From Carnegiea gigantea (Eukaryota > Streptophyta > Magnoliopsida > Caryophyllales > Cactaceae), in the NCBI GenBank assembly GCA_029747015.1, contig JAKOGI010001361.1, forward strand, positions 71,001 through 135,000: a stretch of DNA of 64,000 bases. The letters run 5' to 3'. Within the stretch, counting starts at the first letter, position 1. Each line of letters opens with the position of its first letter. The translations under genes and the position numbers were made by a program. Shown here one piece after another: positions 1 to 10,984 of this stretch. The notes under the pieces were generated by a model that worked only from the letters and a program-made list of their open reading frames with translations, did not search any database and had not been told where the DNA came from.

Positions 1-360
1 ACAAATATCAAAATAGCAAAAATCACACCAAAATATGCCCAAAAAATTCAAACAGATTATGAAATGTTAAAAAATCTGCATTGACTTTTTTCTCCAAATC
101 AGTTCTACTTTATGGCTTTTGCTGCACATAAACCAAATGCATAAGTACTGTTTTTTCAGCAAACAATAAACTCTAAAACTAAAACAAACATCAAAAATCG
201 AAAGGCTAACTTAATTCAAAATTAAAACTAAACTAAATTTTGAAACGAAATAACGACTCAACTAAACTAAAAATCACAACTCTTAAATTAAAACGAAAAC
301 GACTCGAACGACTCTAATAATTAAACTACGACTCGAGGCAACCTAATTTCACAAAATCAT

Positions 361-377
361 CCCCAGTAACGGCGCCA
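361..377 (-). other. Primer-binding site, tRNA-Asp type
   Basis: On the minus strand this reads TGGCGCCGTTACTGGGG. It matches the 3' end of tRNA-Asp, as used by Tat/Athila/Ogre retrotransposons, with two differences from the usual GTTGCCGGGG form. It sits 6 bases inside the inferred LTR end and fixes the element orientation as minus. Confidence 0.72.
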
Positions 378-383
378 AAAACT

Positions 384-1904
384 TGTTGTGATTCCCGCAA
401 GTATACGGTTAACGTCGTAATACTGGAAGGTGTCAATCCTCAGGAATGAGTTATGAGATTAGGTCACAAATTATTAGTTAACATGCTAACATTAACAAGA
501 TACTTAGGCTAAATTACTTAATGAAAGGAAGTATTAACTAGTACCATTAAATCTATGTTGAATTCTATCTACTTTTAAACTAAACTGCAACTGAGAACAG
601 TAACTTTCCAGCATTTCAAAACAATGAAAGCAGTAATCAAAATAACAGTCTAAAATACTGAGTAACCACAATCCAATCCATATTTTGACATTCCCTAGAC
701 CAATTAAAGACAAGGGAATGAAGGAAGCTTCACTGCTATAACTTGTATCAGAACAATTGAAATTAAAATCCCAAGCAGAGGTTGGATAATAACAGGCAAC
801 AACAGATACGCAATGGAGAAGTGGAACCCAAGTAACCAAACAACACCAAGCTTGCACAATTCAAAATCAGAACTGGAACTTTTTACCTGAATCTCACAAC
901 CTAAACCAAATTATGCTAATTGAGAAATTAAAGTTCTTAGTCTGGAAAAACCAATGAAAAGAAAACTCAAGAAGATTTTACTTGGAAGAATAATGTTCTA
1001 TGCTATGCTCTCCTGACTCGGTTTGCCAACTCGAGATCCAATTACACAGTTGAAGGACTAAAATCTAGAACTGAAACTGAAAACAAATAAAATCGTAGAT
1101 TGAAAACGAAAACCAAATCTTGAACTGGGAAACTCTGTGCTCTACTCTAGGCTCCTATTCTGCGCTAATCTCCCGCTTTGCTCTGTTCTTCGGCTTCCAT
1201 TAAAAGCCCTGAAGAACGCTAACTTTTGCCCCTTCAATTGCTTCTCCCTTCACCTTGTCACTGATGCTTTTATGATGGTGATGATGATGGATAATGAATG
1301 AGGAGAGAGAGGGCTTGCGGTTTTGGGTGTGAGGGAGGCGAAGGGTCATGCCCTGTTCGTGGCCTTGCTTCTCGGGTCTGGGGGTCGCAGGATGGCATGA
1401 AGAAGGCAGGGGAAAGATGGAGAGGGGAAGAAGACAGCTCATGAGCATGTGCCCAACATGTGATTTCTAAGTGAGAAGAGAGAGACCGGGCTGGGCAATA
1501 CAAAGAGAAGGAGCCTCGGCTGCTGCTGGGGACCGAAGTGGGCCTAGCCCACGCGTGAGGGGTTTAAGTGGAAAGGGGGAAGGCTGGAGTGAGGCTGGCG
1601 GGCTGCGAGACTAGGCCAGAGAAAAGGGAGAGAAAAATAGATCGGCTAAGGAAGCAGAAGCAAAGGAAGGAGGAGAAGGGGGAACTGGGCTTGGAAGAGC
1701 TGGGCCAAATTGGACTACTCTTCTTCCTTGTTTTTTTTTTTTAAATCTTTTCTCTTGTTTGATCCAACAACCCTTTGTTCCAACTTTTATATCCAATTTA
1801 TTCAAATTTTCATGATACCTACAAAAACAATAAAAACACATCAAAAATTGAATTAACTAATTTATTATGAGCAAATATTAGGTAGTAAGAGGGATATAAA
1901 ATAT
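384..1904 (-). repeat. 5' LTR of the Tat/Athila-type element
   Basis: About 1.52 kb bounded by TG...CA (TGATATTTTATATCC at the right edge on the minus strand, ACAACA at the left edge). It is non-coding. The 1200-1700 segment is purine-rich on the plus strand and produces several spurious short ORFs. The partner LTR is outside the window, so similarity between LTRs and the target-site duplication cannot be checked here. Confidence 0.6.
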
Positions 1905-2784
1905 CATAACTTTTGGTTGAACAATATAAGATCAATTAAGGATAATATTGCTTTGCTTCAATCTCATATGATTTGATCTTGCAAAGTTGACTTAGATGAT
2001 GAAATATTCTACTAATTATGCTAATGAGAATATATAAGAATCATTGACATGATATTGATTTGCAAAATAATATCAGGAATGTAAAAAGAATGATAACATC
2101 CTAATCAAAGTCAAATCTCTTGTTATTTTATGTGTTTCTAAATGATTACCAATATCATCTACATTAGAAAAGCAAAAAAAAGATCTTATGCAGCTTCATG
2201 TCAACATCCATCACGGCAAATTTGCATTAAAAATGAAATCAGAATCTACAGATCATTTTTTAAGGGCATGAAATGCGATTTCGAAATATTCTGGGCAGAA
2301 ACTTCATTTTTGGTTGATTGAGGTCACGACTATATGCCAAGCTTATAAATAAAGGCCACAAAAGTAAGAGCAAAGCATCCAAGCAAGTTGAAAAAGCATT
2401 AAGATTACACATTGAGCTATTGTTCTACACTATGTTTTGAGGTTAAAAATTGAGGTGTGAGGAATTGCTTTTCTATAAGGAATGAACTTAAGAGTTGTAA
2501 GGTTAACTCCCCCAAACTTAAATCAAGAGGTTGGTCTAAGTGTTTGACATCTCTAGAGTACGGTAGCTCTGAGAGATTGTTAAAGAGTTTATCTTAATGA
2601 GAAAAATAGAGAGTTGAATCCTAGAGTTTGATAACTCTAGATGGGGACTTAAGCCTGATTGAGGCCCAACCTCATTAGAATATCATTGTGCATTGTCTCT
2701 ATTTAAGTTCTGCGTTTGCTTTCTATTTTAATTTTTAAGTTTTACAATCACCCTATTCACTGCCCAGGGCAATCTGAATCTTCA
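1905..2784 (+). repeat. Copia 5' LTR, 5'-truncated in window
   Basis: From about 1924 it aligns base for base with 11225-12087 of the 3' LTR, sharing runs such as ATCTCATATGATTTGATCTT, and it ends in the same TGAATCTTCA. Alignment fades between 1905 and 1924. The first ~240 bases of the LTR, present at 10985-11224, are absent here. The missing part may lie beyond the left window edge, on the far side of the Tat-type element. Confidence 0.85.
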
Positions 2785-2785
2785 A

Positions 2786-2799
2786 TTGGTATCAAAGCC
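2786..2799 (+). other. Primer-binding site, initiator tRNA-Met type
   Basis: TTGGTATCAAAGCC lies directly after the LTR end (TCTTCA). It matches the TGGTATCAGAGC primer site of plant Ty1/Copia elements with one substitution. It confirms plus orientation and the 3' end of the 5' LTR. Confidence 0.85.
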
Positions 2800-2843
2800 A
2801 GTCCCACACTTTTTTTGACTTAATAGTCAAGTTGGTGACGATT

Positions 2844-4485
2844 ATGGCCTTTTCAAGAGATGTCAATATTGAAGGTCGATCTACTATTAGAACCCGCTTA
2901 TTTAAAGGAACTAATTTTTTTTATTGGAAAAATGCTATGCAGATTTTTATTGAATCTACTGGCATGGAATTGTGGGAAATCGTGAACAATGGACCTTATT
3001 CTATTCCTAAGGTCAAAAATGACAAAGGAGAAGTCATTGATAAACCAAAAGATCAATATACAAGTGCCCACTAGGATAAACTTACCAAGAATTCAAGAGT
3101 TAAACCTATTCTTTACTGTAGTTAGATGCTAACGAATATAACAAAATTTCTGCATTGATATAGCTAAATAGATTTAGAACAAACTAATCGTTATATATGA
3201 AGGGACAAGCCAAGTTCGTGAAACAAAAATGAACATGTTCGTACATCAATACGAACTGTTCAAAATGCAGACAGACAAATCAAGATATGTTTACTCGATT
3301 CATCGACATCACCAATAACTTGAAGTCACTTGCTAAGACCTATTCAAACGAAGAAATGGTGAGAAAGATCATTCGGTGTCTCCAAAGAACAAGTGGAGAC
3401 CAAAGGTTATTACAATCAAGGAAGATCAAGATCTGAAGAAGCTGGAACTAGATGATCTTTTAGGAAAGCTCTTGACACATGAGATTCATCTCAAGGAGGA
3501 CGAGGGAGAAAGCTCAAAGAAAGGAATAACTCTAAAAGCCATACAAGAAAATTGCACTTCAAGCGATGAAGAATCCAATGACAATGATGAAGAAGCATTC
3601 TTATTGATATAACAAAATGAGGCTAAAGAAAAAGCTTAATCAATGATGATTCAACTCAAAAAGACCGACATCAAAAAGAAATGAAAAATCCTCCAAAGAT
3701 AAGTTTTTTCATAAGGACAATGCTAATGTTAGTTCTTGTTATGGATGTGGCATGTCAGGACACTTATTGAAGGACTGTCCGCTAATCCAAACGATGGGTG
3801 AAAAACAGAGATTCAAAAAGAAAGACAACAAGAGAGCAATGATCGTTGCTTGGAGCGATAACGAAATAATTGACAGTGAAAGTGATGAAGAACACACTGT
3901 TAACATCTGTCTTATGGCTAAAGAAGTACAAGATAATGAAAGGTCTGAGTATGAAAGTACTGATGAGGCAGATATATTCGCTCTCTATGAAAGCTCTAAT
4001 GAAGAATTAATTAACGCCTTAGTTAGCTTCGCTAAACTATAACAGAGATATTTATCTAAATATAAAGATCTCAAGAAAAATGTTTGAGAATTAAATCAAA
4101 AGAAAGCAGTTCTTAGAATACTGAATAATGACCTTCATGATAAAGTTAAAAGTTTAGAAAATAAAAATGTGGAATTGCTAGCCAAGTGTGACAAAGATCA
4201 CAAAATAATCCTAAAATTTACGCAAGGTCAACAAAATTCGGATAAGTTGCTCTGTAGCCAAAAAGCATCTTTCAACAAAGAAGGAATTGGATATAATCAC
4301 TCAAACAAAAAGAAAACCTATAAGAATTTCTTTGTTAAGTCCACCCCACATGAAAAGAATGCAAAAACCTGTAATTATTGCTCAAAATTGGTCATATTAC
4401 CTACTTATGCCCATGTAGAAAACCATCTTCAAGAATTATTCAAATATGGGTTCCTAAAGGAACAAGACCATCTAACATGGTAGCT
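2844..4485 (+). pseudogene. Copia gag remnant with CCHC zinc knuckle
   Basis: The start at 2844 opens a reading frame beginning MAFSRDVNIEG with the LFKGTNFFYWKNAMQIF segment, typical of the DUF4219/UBN2 gag of Sireviruses. It stops at 3072-3074. Further gag pieces follow in other frames: a Lys/Glu-rich stretch at 3376-3612 with an acidic DEESNDNDEE patch, then a zinc knuckle CYGCGMSGHLLKDC (CX2CX4HX4C) near 3737-3778 for nucleic-acid binding, then a second acidic region at 3840-4040. The 4169-4483 piece is the linker toward protease. Several frameshifts and stops make it non-functional. Confidence 0.85.
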
Positions 4486-4554
4486 AGTGATTTTGAATCC
4501 AGATTTAACGCCAAAAGTAGAAGAAAGATTTGATTTCTTGTTCTGTAGGCCTGC

Positions 4555-5990
4555 TTGAAATTCGGGAAAGGCCTATGGTATCTTGATAGTCGATGTTTAA
4601 GACACATGAGTGGTAATGCTTCTTTATTCATTGAATTCAAAAAGAAAGGACATGGAAGTGTTACATTTGGAGACAAAGGTATAGATAAAATAATTGGTAT
4701 TAGAAAAATTGGTAAAGATCTCTCCAACTCCATTGATAATATCTATCTTGTTGATGGCTTAAAATTCAATCTTTTAAGTATATCTCAATTATGTGACAAA
4801 GGAAACCTCGTAACATTTAACTCTACTAATTGTATTGTTAAAAATAAGAAATCTGGAAAAATTACTCTTTATGGACAAGAATTAAAAATGTTTATGCAAT
4901 AGACATGGATAATATTCCCTCACACAGTCTTTTTGGTTGAAGATCTCTCCAACTCTATTGATAATATCTATCTTGCTGATTGCGTAAAATTCAATCTTTT
5001 AATTATATCTCAATTATGTGACATAAGAAACCTCGTAACATTTGACTCTCCTAATTGCATTGTTAACAATAAGAAATTTGGAAAATTACTCTTCATGGAC
5101 CAAGAATTAAAACTGTTTATGCAATAGACATTGATAATATTCCCTCACACAATTTATTATGTTTTAAAGTCTCACATCATGAGGATAATTGGCTATGACA
5201 TCGTAGACTAGGACATACTAGCATGCATACAATTAAAAAATTAGCAAAAAATGAATTAGTACAAGGACTCCCAACATGTAATTTTGAAAATGACAACTAT
5301 GTGATGCTTATGCTAAAGGAAAGCAAGTACACAACACTTTTAAGTCAAAGAAAAATATCAGCACATTCAGACAGTTAGCCTCCTCCATATGGACTTATAT
5401 GGGCCCACACCTATACAAAGTTTAGGACATAACAAATACATTCTTGTGATTGTTGATGATTATTCTCACTTCACATGGGTCTCCTTTTTGAAAGAAAAGA
5501 ATGAAGCTTTTAAAAGAATTTTCAAAACTCTATAAACAATTATAAGTTTACAAAAACTCACCAATCATATTCATAAAAAGCAATCATGGTAGAGAATTTG
5601 ATCAAAAAGAATTTACAGAATTTTTTAGTAATCATGGAATTGCTTATAATTTTTCAGCACCACATCCACCCCAACAGAACGGTGTAGTCGAAAGGAAAAA
5701 TCACACTTTAGAGGATATGGCACGTACTATGATATGCGAAAGTAACGTCCCTCGAAATTTTTGGGTTGAAGTGGCAAATACTGCTAATTACGTTCTCAAT
5801 CGATATTTAATTCAACCCATTTTATAAAAGGATTCGTTATGAATTATTTAAAGGCAATCGACCTAACCTTTCTTACTTTTGACCTTTTGGATGTAAATAT
5901 TTTGTTCATAACAATGGTAAGAATAACCTAGGAAAATTTGATGCTAAAAGTAACGAAGGAATATTTGCGGCATATTCTATACATAGTAAG
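4555..5990 (+). pseudogene. Copia protease and integrase remnant
   Basis: The protease active-site block reads WYLDSRCLRHMSGN at about 4570-4612. The catalytic DSG motif is DSR here. A 225-bp segment follows that is tandemly repeated (see 4717-5152). The integrase zinc-binding region (HRRLGHTSMHTIKKL) is at about 5200-5240. The catalytic core is recognisable from GHNKYILVIVDDYSHFTWVS (5425-5485) and HPPQQNGVVERKNHTLEDMA (5664-5723). The parts lie in different frames and contain stops. It is interrupted at about 5989 by a DNA transposon-like insertion. Confidence 0.85.
4717..5152 (+). repeat. Tandem duplication inside Copia pol (about 225-bp unit)
   Basis: The segment beginning GATCTCTCCAACTC at 4717 recurs from 4942 (offset 225). 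Both copies run to the same ATAATATTCCCTCACACA end. Translations differ at scattered residues (LVDGLKFNLLSISQ against LADCVKFNLLIISQ), so the duplication is old. Intact Copia pol has a single copy, between the protease and the integrase zinc-binding motif. Confidence 0.9.
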
Positions 5991-7158
5991 TAGACCTGTC
6001 AATTCGGGCAGGCGGGTCAAATACAGGTCGAGTGTATTTCAGGTTCAGGTAAATTATGGGTCGTGTGTATTTCGGGTTCGGGTAGAATACGGGTAGGTGT
6101 ATTTCGGTTTTACGAGTTTTGGGTTAACCCAACGAATTTGGAGCACCTTTTTAGTGAGTTATTTCTCTTTTTGTAAAAATCTAAATTTTGGCATAGTTAT
6201 TACTTAGAATTGTTTGTATTTAATGAACAAACATTTTAATTATAATTTCTTAAAAGAATTAAAAAATATTTAAACTTTTCAATATCATATATGAATGCCA
6301 TGTACTGGTAGAGATTAAGTCACGTTTGAGTGGGTTGGTCCGTGTATTAAATATTAATAATAGGTCGAGCCATTGATGGGCTGACCCATCTAAAGCATGA
6401 TAATGGGTTGGAGCGTTCGACCTGTTAATGACCCATTTCATAATTTGTTATTTTGCTAATTAACATACCATTACCTAATAATGTATGCTTTATTAATGGA
6501 CGGATCCTAACACGAACGCAAATTGGTCCATTGTTCAACACTGGCACCAAGTTCGAGGCCAATTCGAAGGAAACCAAATAAAAGAATATTATAAACGCAC
6601 AAAATATTACAATTATTTATTAATTATAACATCAAAATTTTAAACTATTATAGAGTAATGTTATTTAAAATGCAATGAGCCGTATTCAATTTACTAGGAA
6701 TATAATAGTATGACTTGCACATTTGTAATACTTGTGTTTTTTTCTGAATTGATTTTCTTAATACTAGATATTTAATGCCCATTTCAAAAATTGTTCCATT
6801 TATAAATGGTATATGATGTTATTTTGTGAGAATAAATTTCGAAAAAAATGGATATTATCGTTTAATTTGCAAATTATAAAATGTCTCTCTAAACGATTCA
6901 GTATAATGAGAAATTATCATTGTTAAACGGAAAAAATTAAAGAAAAATAAAAAATAAGGATATAATATTCGGGGTGAGTGGGTGGGTTCGGGTTCGGTTC
7001 GGTTTGACCCAAAAATTTACGGGTTTTTTGGGTTTGGTTTATTTCGGGTTCGGGTCAAGAAAATCGTGTTCAAAACCCAAAACTTTCAGGCAGGTTCGAG
7101 TCGGATTTTCGGGTCGAGTCAATCTTTGCCAGATTAACGATGGTGTGTTAAGTGGCTC
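5989..7158. mobile_element. hAT-like non-autonomous DNA transposon inside Copia pol
   Basis: About 1.17 kb of AT-rich sequence interrupts the Copia reading frame after integrase. Both ends are dense in GGGTTCGGGT-type subterminal repeats (6001-6130 and 6970-7120), a feature of hAT elements. The left end contains TAGACCTGTCAA. Near the right end the complement reads TAATCTGGCAAA, an imperfect match. A 7-bp direct repeat CATAGTA (5982-5988 and 7159-7165) is a candidate target duplication, but it does not coincide with that inverted repeat. The exact right end is therefore unsettled. No transposase is present. Confidence 0.5.
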
Positions 7159-7165
7159 CATAGTA

Positions 7166-8888
7166 CAAATTTTAACTTAAACAAGCATAGCGATGATAAA
7201 GAAAAAGCACCAAAAGAGGTAAATCCTGATTATGAGCGCCCACAAGAAGTACCCAAATTTACGAGAAGACACCCCATCCCGAGAAGCAAAGGAGTCTACA
7301 AATGAGCGAAACTCTCCACCTGAAGTGCCACAACAAGAGGTAATTCAAAGACAGTATGGGTCATATCACCCAATGGACAACCTCTTAATGGGTATATCCT
7401 CAAGGGTAAGAAGTTGTTCATCTTTGCATAATTTCTTTGCCTTATTTGCTTTTGTATCACACATAGAACCAAAGAATCACCTAGAAGAACTTAGTGACTC
7501 TAATTGGATAAATGCTATGCAAGATAAATTAAATCAATTTGAAAGAAATCAAATATGGGCACTTACAACTCGACCAAAAGACCATCCGCTAATAGGAACA
7601 AAATAGGTCCTTAGAAACAAATTAGACGAAACCGGAAATGTTATAAGGAATAAAGCAAGATTAGCGGCTAAAGGATACAATCAAGAAGAAAGTATTGATT
7701 TTGATGGAAATTTTGCCCCCATTGTATGATTAGAGGTCATATGCATACTATTAGCATTTGCATTACACATGAACATCAAACTTTATCCAATGACATAAAA
7801 TGTGACTTCCTAAACGTATACTTACAAGAAGACGTTTATGTGGAATAACCTCCCGATTTTGAAAATCTAGAATTTTCCAATCATGTCTATAAACTTCAAA
7901 AGGCTCTTTATGGTCTAAAACAAGATCCAAGGGCTTGGTATGAACAGTTGGGTAAATTTCTCTTAGAACATGGTTTTAAAAGGGGACACATTGATAAAAC
8001 CTTGTTTACTAAAACTAAAGGACATGATTTCATATACTTTTTGGAGCTACAAACAGCTCACTCTGTGACAAATTTTCTAATCTTCTGAGCAAAGAATTTG
8101 AAATGAGGATGATGGGGGAATGAACCATTTTTTTAGGCCTCCAAATCAAACAGTATAAAGATGAAATTTTTATTAATCAAAGTAAATATATTGATGAGCT
8201 CCTAAAGAAATATAAAATGGATCAAGCTAAACATGCTAGGATGCCTACGGCTACGAATGAAAAATTGGATCTTGACAAAGATGGCAAATCTATTAATGAG
8301 AAGGTTTATCGAGGAATGATTGAATCATTACTTCATCTTACTGCTAGTCGTCCTGACATCATGTTTAGTGTATGTTTATGTGCTAGATTTCAAGATTCTC
8401 CTAAAGAATTTCATCTTATCTGTGCAAAAAGAATATTTAGATACCTAGCTGGAACTAAAAATCTAGAGCTATGGTATCCTCGATGGGGAGAATTCTCTTT
8501 AGTAGGATATACTAATGCAGACTATACAGGTTATAAAGTAAACAGAGAAAGTACGTTAGATACTTATCAATTTCTTGGACCAAGTTTGGTTTCATGGCAT
8601 TCTAAGAAACAAGATTCTTTAGGACTTTCAACAACAGAAGCAGAATACATTCCTGCTGGAGCATGTTACACACAATTACTTTGAATTATGCAACAATTGC
8701 ATGATTTAAGGATAAATCTCAAAGAAGTATGTCATCATTTTGTTCGAGATCATGTTGAAAAAGGTCATGTTATTTTAGATTTTGTGCGTACGAATTATCA
8801 ATTAACTGATATTTTTACCAAGCCTCTTAGTGAAGATCGATTTAATTTTATTCTCCACGAACTTGGCATGCTCAATATTGATGCATGA
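7166..8888 (+). pseudogene. Copia reverse transcriptase and RNase H remnant
   Basis: RT begins with SNWINAMQDKLNQFERNQIW (about 7498-7557), continues through RNKARLAAKGYNQEESIDF (7650-7700) and LKQDPRAWYEQL (7915-7950). After DFIYFL (about 8030) the frame jumps directly to GATNSSLCDKFSN, so the YVDD catalytic segment is missing. The thumb and RNase H follow at 8217-8684 (SRPDIMFSVCLCARFQDSPK, ADYTGYKVNRESTLDT, LVSWHSKKQDSLGLSTTEAE). After a stop, HHFVRDHVEKGHV and QLTDIFTKPLSEDRF (8733-8850) finish the domain. The segment carrying the last RNase H catalytic aspartate is missing between RINLKE and VCHHF (about 8725). Confidence 0.9.
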
Positions 8889-10650
8889 ATTGAGCAGGAG
8901 CTCTCCCCTACAATTGACTTAGTTCATTAAGTGGATTTTAGGGATAATTATACTTCTTCCTCTCAAGGTAGTTGGAGTTCAAAATCATGACAAGATGGTC
9001 CGATTAGATCAATAATAAGGTACACAACGTGATCCTAGATTCGATTGACTTGGCTTGAAAATTTAATTTCAATGCCTTGATGTGGATTTTGCACAAAATG
9101 AAATTGAGTGGCCTCGATTGAAGAAAATTAAATCATAATTTTTCTTCTGTCGAATATCAACAGGATTCAATTATTTCAATAAAAATTATTATGTCAAAAT
9201 ACTTCTTGAATATTCTCAAAATAAATATCACCAGAATATTTTTCTTGATATTTTACAAATTTGGGCAACAATGTCACTTGGGCTGGACCAACGGCTACCC
9301 GTGCCATCCTATTGACTAGCCTCGCCCGAAAATAAGGAAGCGAACATGATTTCTTATTCTCTCTCCACACTCTCTCTCTTACTTTCCTCTTTTCACACCC
9401 ACAATCTCTTATCTCCCTTTGAAACCCTCAGCAGAGAAGATCTTGGCCTCTTGCTTACCATAGTCGAAATCTCCATCTCCCCAGTCCTTCCCAAATTCAA
9501 AACACTATTTCAAATCCTTTCCAAAAACAAGAATTAAGGTTAGTTCTTTCCCTAAAATTCGCCTAATCAATGCCCTAATCCTCAATATTCATCCACCCCT
9601 CAACCTCTTTTCTCCACCCCGAACCTCCATTATTGTCCACATTCAAGCTCAAGGTCCCCAACAATGGTACCCAAGGTCAAAGGTGGTAAGCCATGAACTC
9701 CACTCTCCAAATCAACTCCCTCACTATCCAAAGTTCGAAAATCTACTACTAGGCCAGCCCCTTTCCGACGAAGTGCTCGAATTTCGGTCAAACCCATCTA
9801 AAAGTCACTTTAGAAACTGTAGAAGCCATATATCTCCTCATGACTCTAGAGGCCATATATCTCCTCATGATTGGAAGCCCATTAACTACTCTCGCTATAT
9901 CCTCGGTTGTGTGCCAAAATTGAGTTCAATCTTGCATCCTACCCCACTGCCCTACAGGAACTTGTTAACCTTAGTTTTTAAACACTTTGGAGTGTCACTT
10001 GCTCATAAAACTCGTGGGACTAAATCTATCCCGATCATCACCCCTGCCTCGTTCAAGAACATTTAGTTTTTTAAAACTAAAATTGAGGATTAGAACTTCA
10101 TTGAGGACATGACTCAGAAAAAGCAAGTCACTGCTTCCAAAAAATTTGGCCAACATGTAAAACCTCGCCTTATATCTCCCAAATCAGCTCCACCTCATTC
10201 TCTCCTTGATCCCATCCTAGTCCTAGATTAACATGTCTATGAGCTCCAAGAAATACTGATAAGCTCGAATGCATCATGGTACAACACAATGACATGTTGG
10301 ATGGTATTGCTCACAATCAAGCTGTTCTTGAAAATCGTCTTAACCGCATTTAGACCCTACTGACTACCCATATCATTGAGGTACATTAGAAGTTAGGTGA
10401 TCTCATCCTTCTATGTAGTTTGACTTGTTAGTGTGCCCTTAAAGCCGTTCCATTGCCCGCCGCTGAGAAAGCTCAAAGTGTCACCTACGCTGCTTAGTTG
10501 CTCTCTACCACCAGCAAGACCTCCAAGTCCAAGCCCTAATTTGCTCTCTTTTAGACTATTTTGCTTTAGTATTTGCAAAAGTTGTTTTCAAAGCATCTTA
10601 TTAGTATACTCAAACATTATTTTGCTTCTTATTTCCTATCCTTTTTGATC
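8889..10650 (+). pseudogene. Sirevirus 3' region with envelope-like remnant
   Basis: About 1.8 kb between pol and the polypurine tracts. A CT-rich leader (9340-9440) precedes several short open stretches with no family match that I can name. At 10267-10400 one frame reads as an amphipathic, possibly coiled-coil segment (QHNDMLDGIAHNQAVLENRL), interrupted by stops. Sireviruses commonly carry an extra envelope-like ORF with a coiled coil here, so I interpret this as its remains. A 30-bp near-repeat (GCCATATATCTCCTCATGA twice, 9834-9870) is also present. No intact protein can be supported. Confidence 0.5.
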
Positions 10651-10667
10651 AAAAAGGGGGAGAAAAT
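10651..10667 (+). other. Upstream polypurine tract of the Sirevirus
   Basis: AAAAAGGGGGAGAAAAT lies 318 bases upstream of the 3' LTR. Additional polypurine tracts ahead of the LTR-proximal one are described as a Sirevirus feature. The 10668-10970 stretch between the two tracts is non-coding. Confidence 0.7.
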
Positions 10668-10970
10668 ATATGGCTATGCCATGTCACTAAGATAGGTTAT
10701 CTATTAAGTTAGGTTATTCCATGACCAAGTTATGCTAATGCTATTTACAATCTACTTAAATTGCATATTTGATATTCCACTTTATTGAGTTGTCAAAATT
10801 TGACATGTCATGATCTTTCACTATGCTATGCTGCTTACTAGCATATTAGATATCCTTGTCTCATATCTGTGGCTTGATATGGTTAATCATGATAGCAAGC
10901 ATAGTATGTCTCCACATGATAAAATTACATAAATTCCGAATTGGTCATAAAGCTAATTTTATCTTTCACC

Positions 10971-10984
10971 AAAAATGGGGAGAT
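10971..10984 (+). other. Polypurine tract adjoining 3' LTR
   Basis: AAAAATGGGGAGAT ends immediately before TGTTGACTCCC, the first bases of the 3' LTR. This is the priming site for plus-strand synthesis. Confidence 0.85.

Larger units (their letters stand above)
1..1904 (-). mobile_element. Tat/Athila-type Ty3/Gypsy element, 5' portion (runs off left edge)
   Basis: Read on the minus strand, this is the 5' LTR (1904 down to 384), a short spacer, a tRNA-Asp-type primer-binding site (377-361) and the first ~360 bases of untranslated internal sequence. No coding domain is visible, because gag-pol would lie beyond the left edge. The lineage call rests on the TGGCGCC-type primer site, which is characteristic of Tat/Athila/Ogre elements. 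The right-hand LTR boundary is placed where the flanking sequence starts to align with the Copia LTR (about 1905-1925). It is therefore an inference, supported by a TG/CA terminus. Confidence 0.68.

Noticed and set aside
6974..7180. GGGTTCGGGT-encoded ORF
   Set aside because: Translation of hAT-like subterminal repeats.
9683..10066. 127-codon ORF in the Sirevirus 3' region
   Set aside because: Lies in the decayed region between pol and the LTR. The 30-bp near-repeat inside it and the absence of any motif argue against a functional gene.
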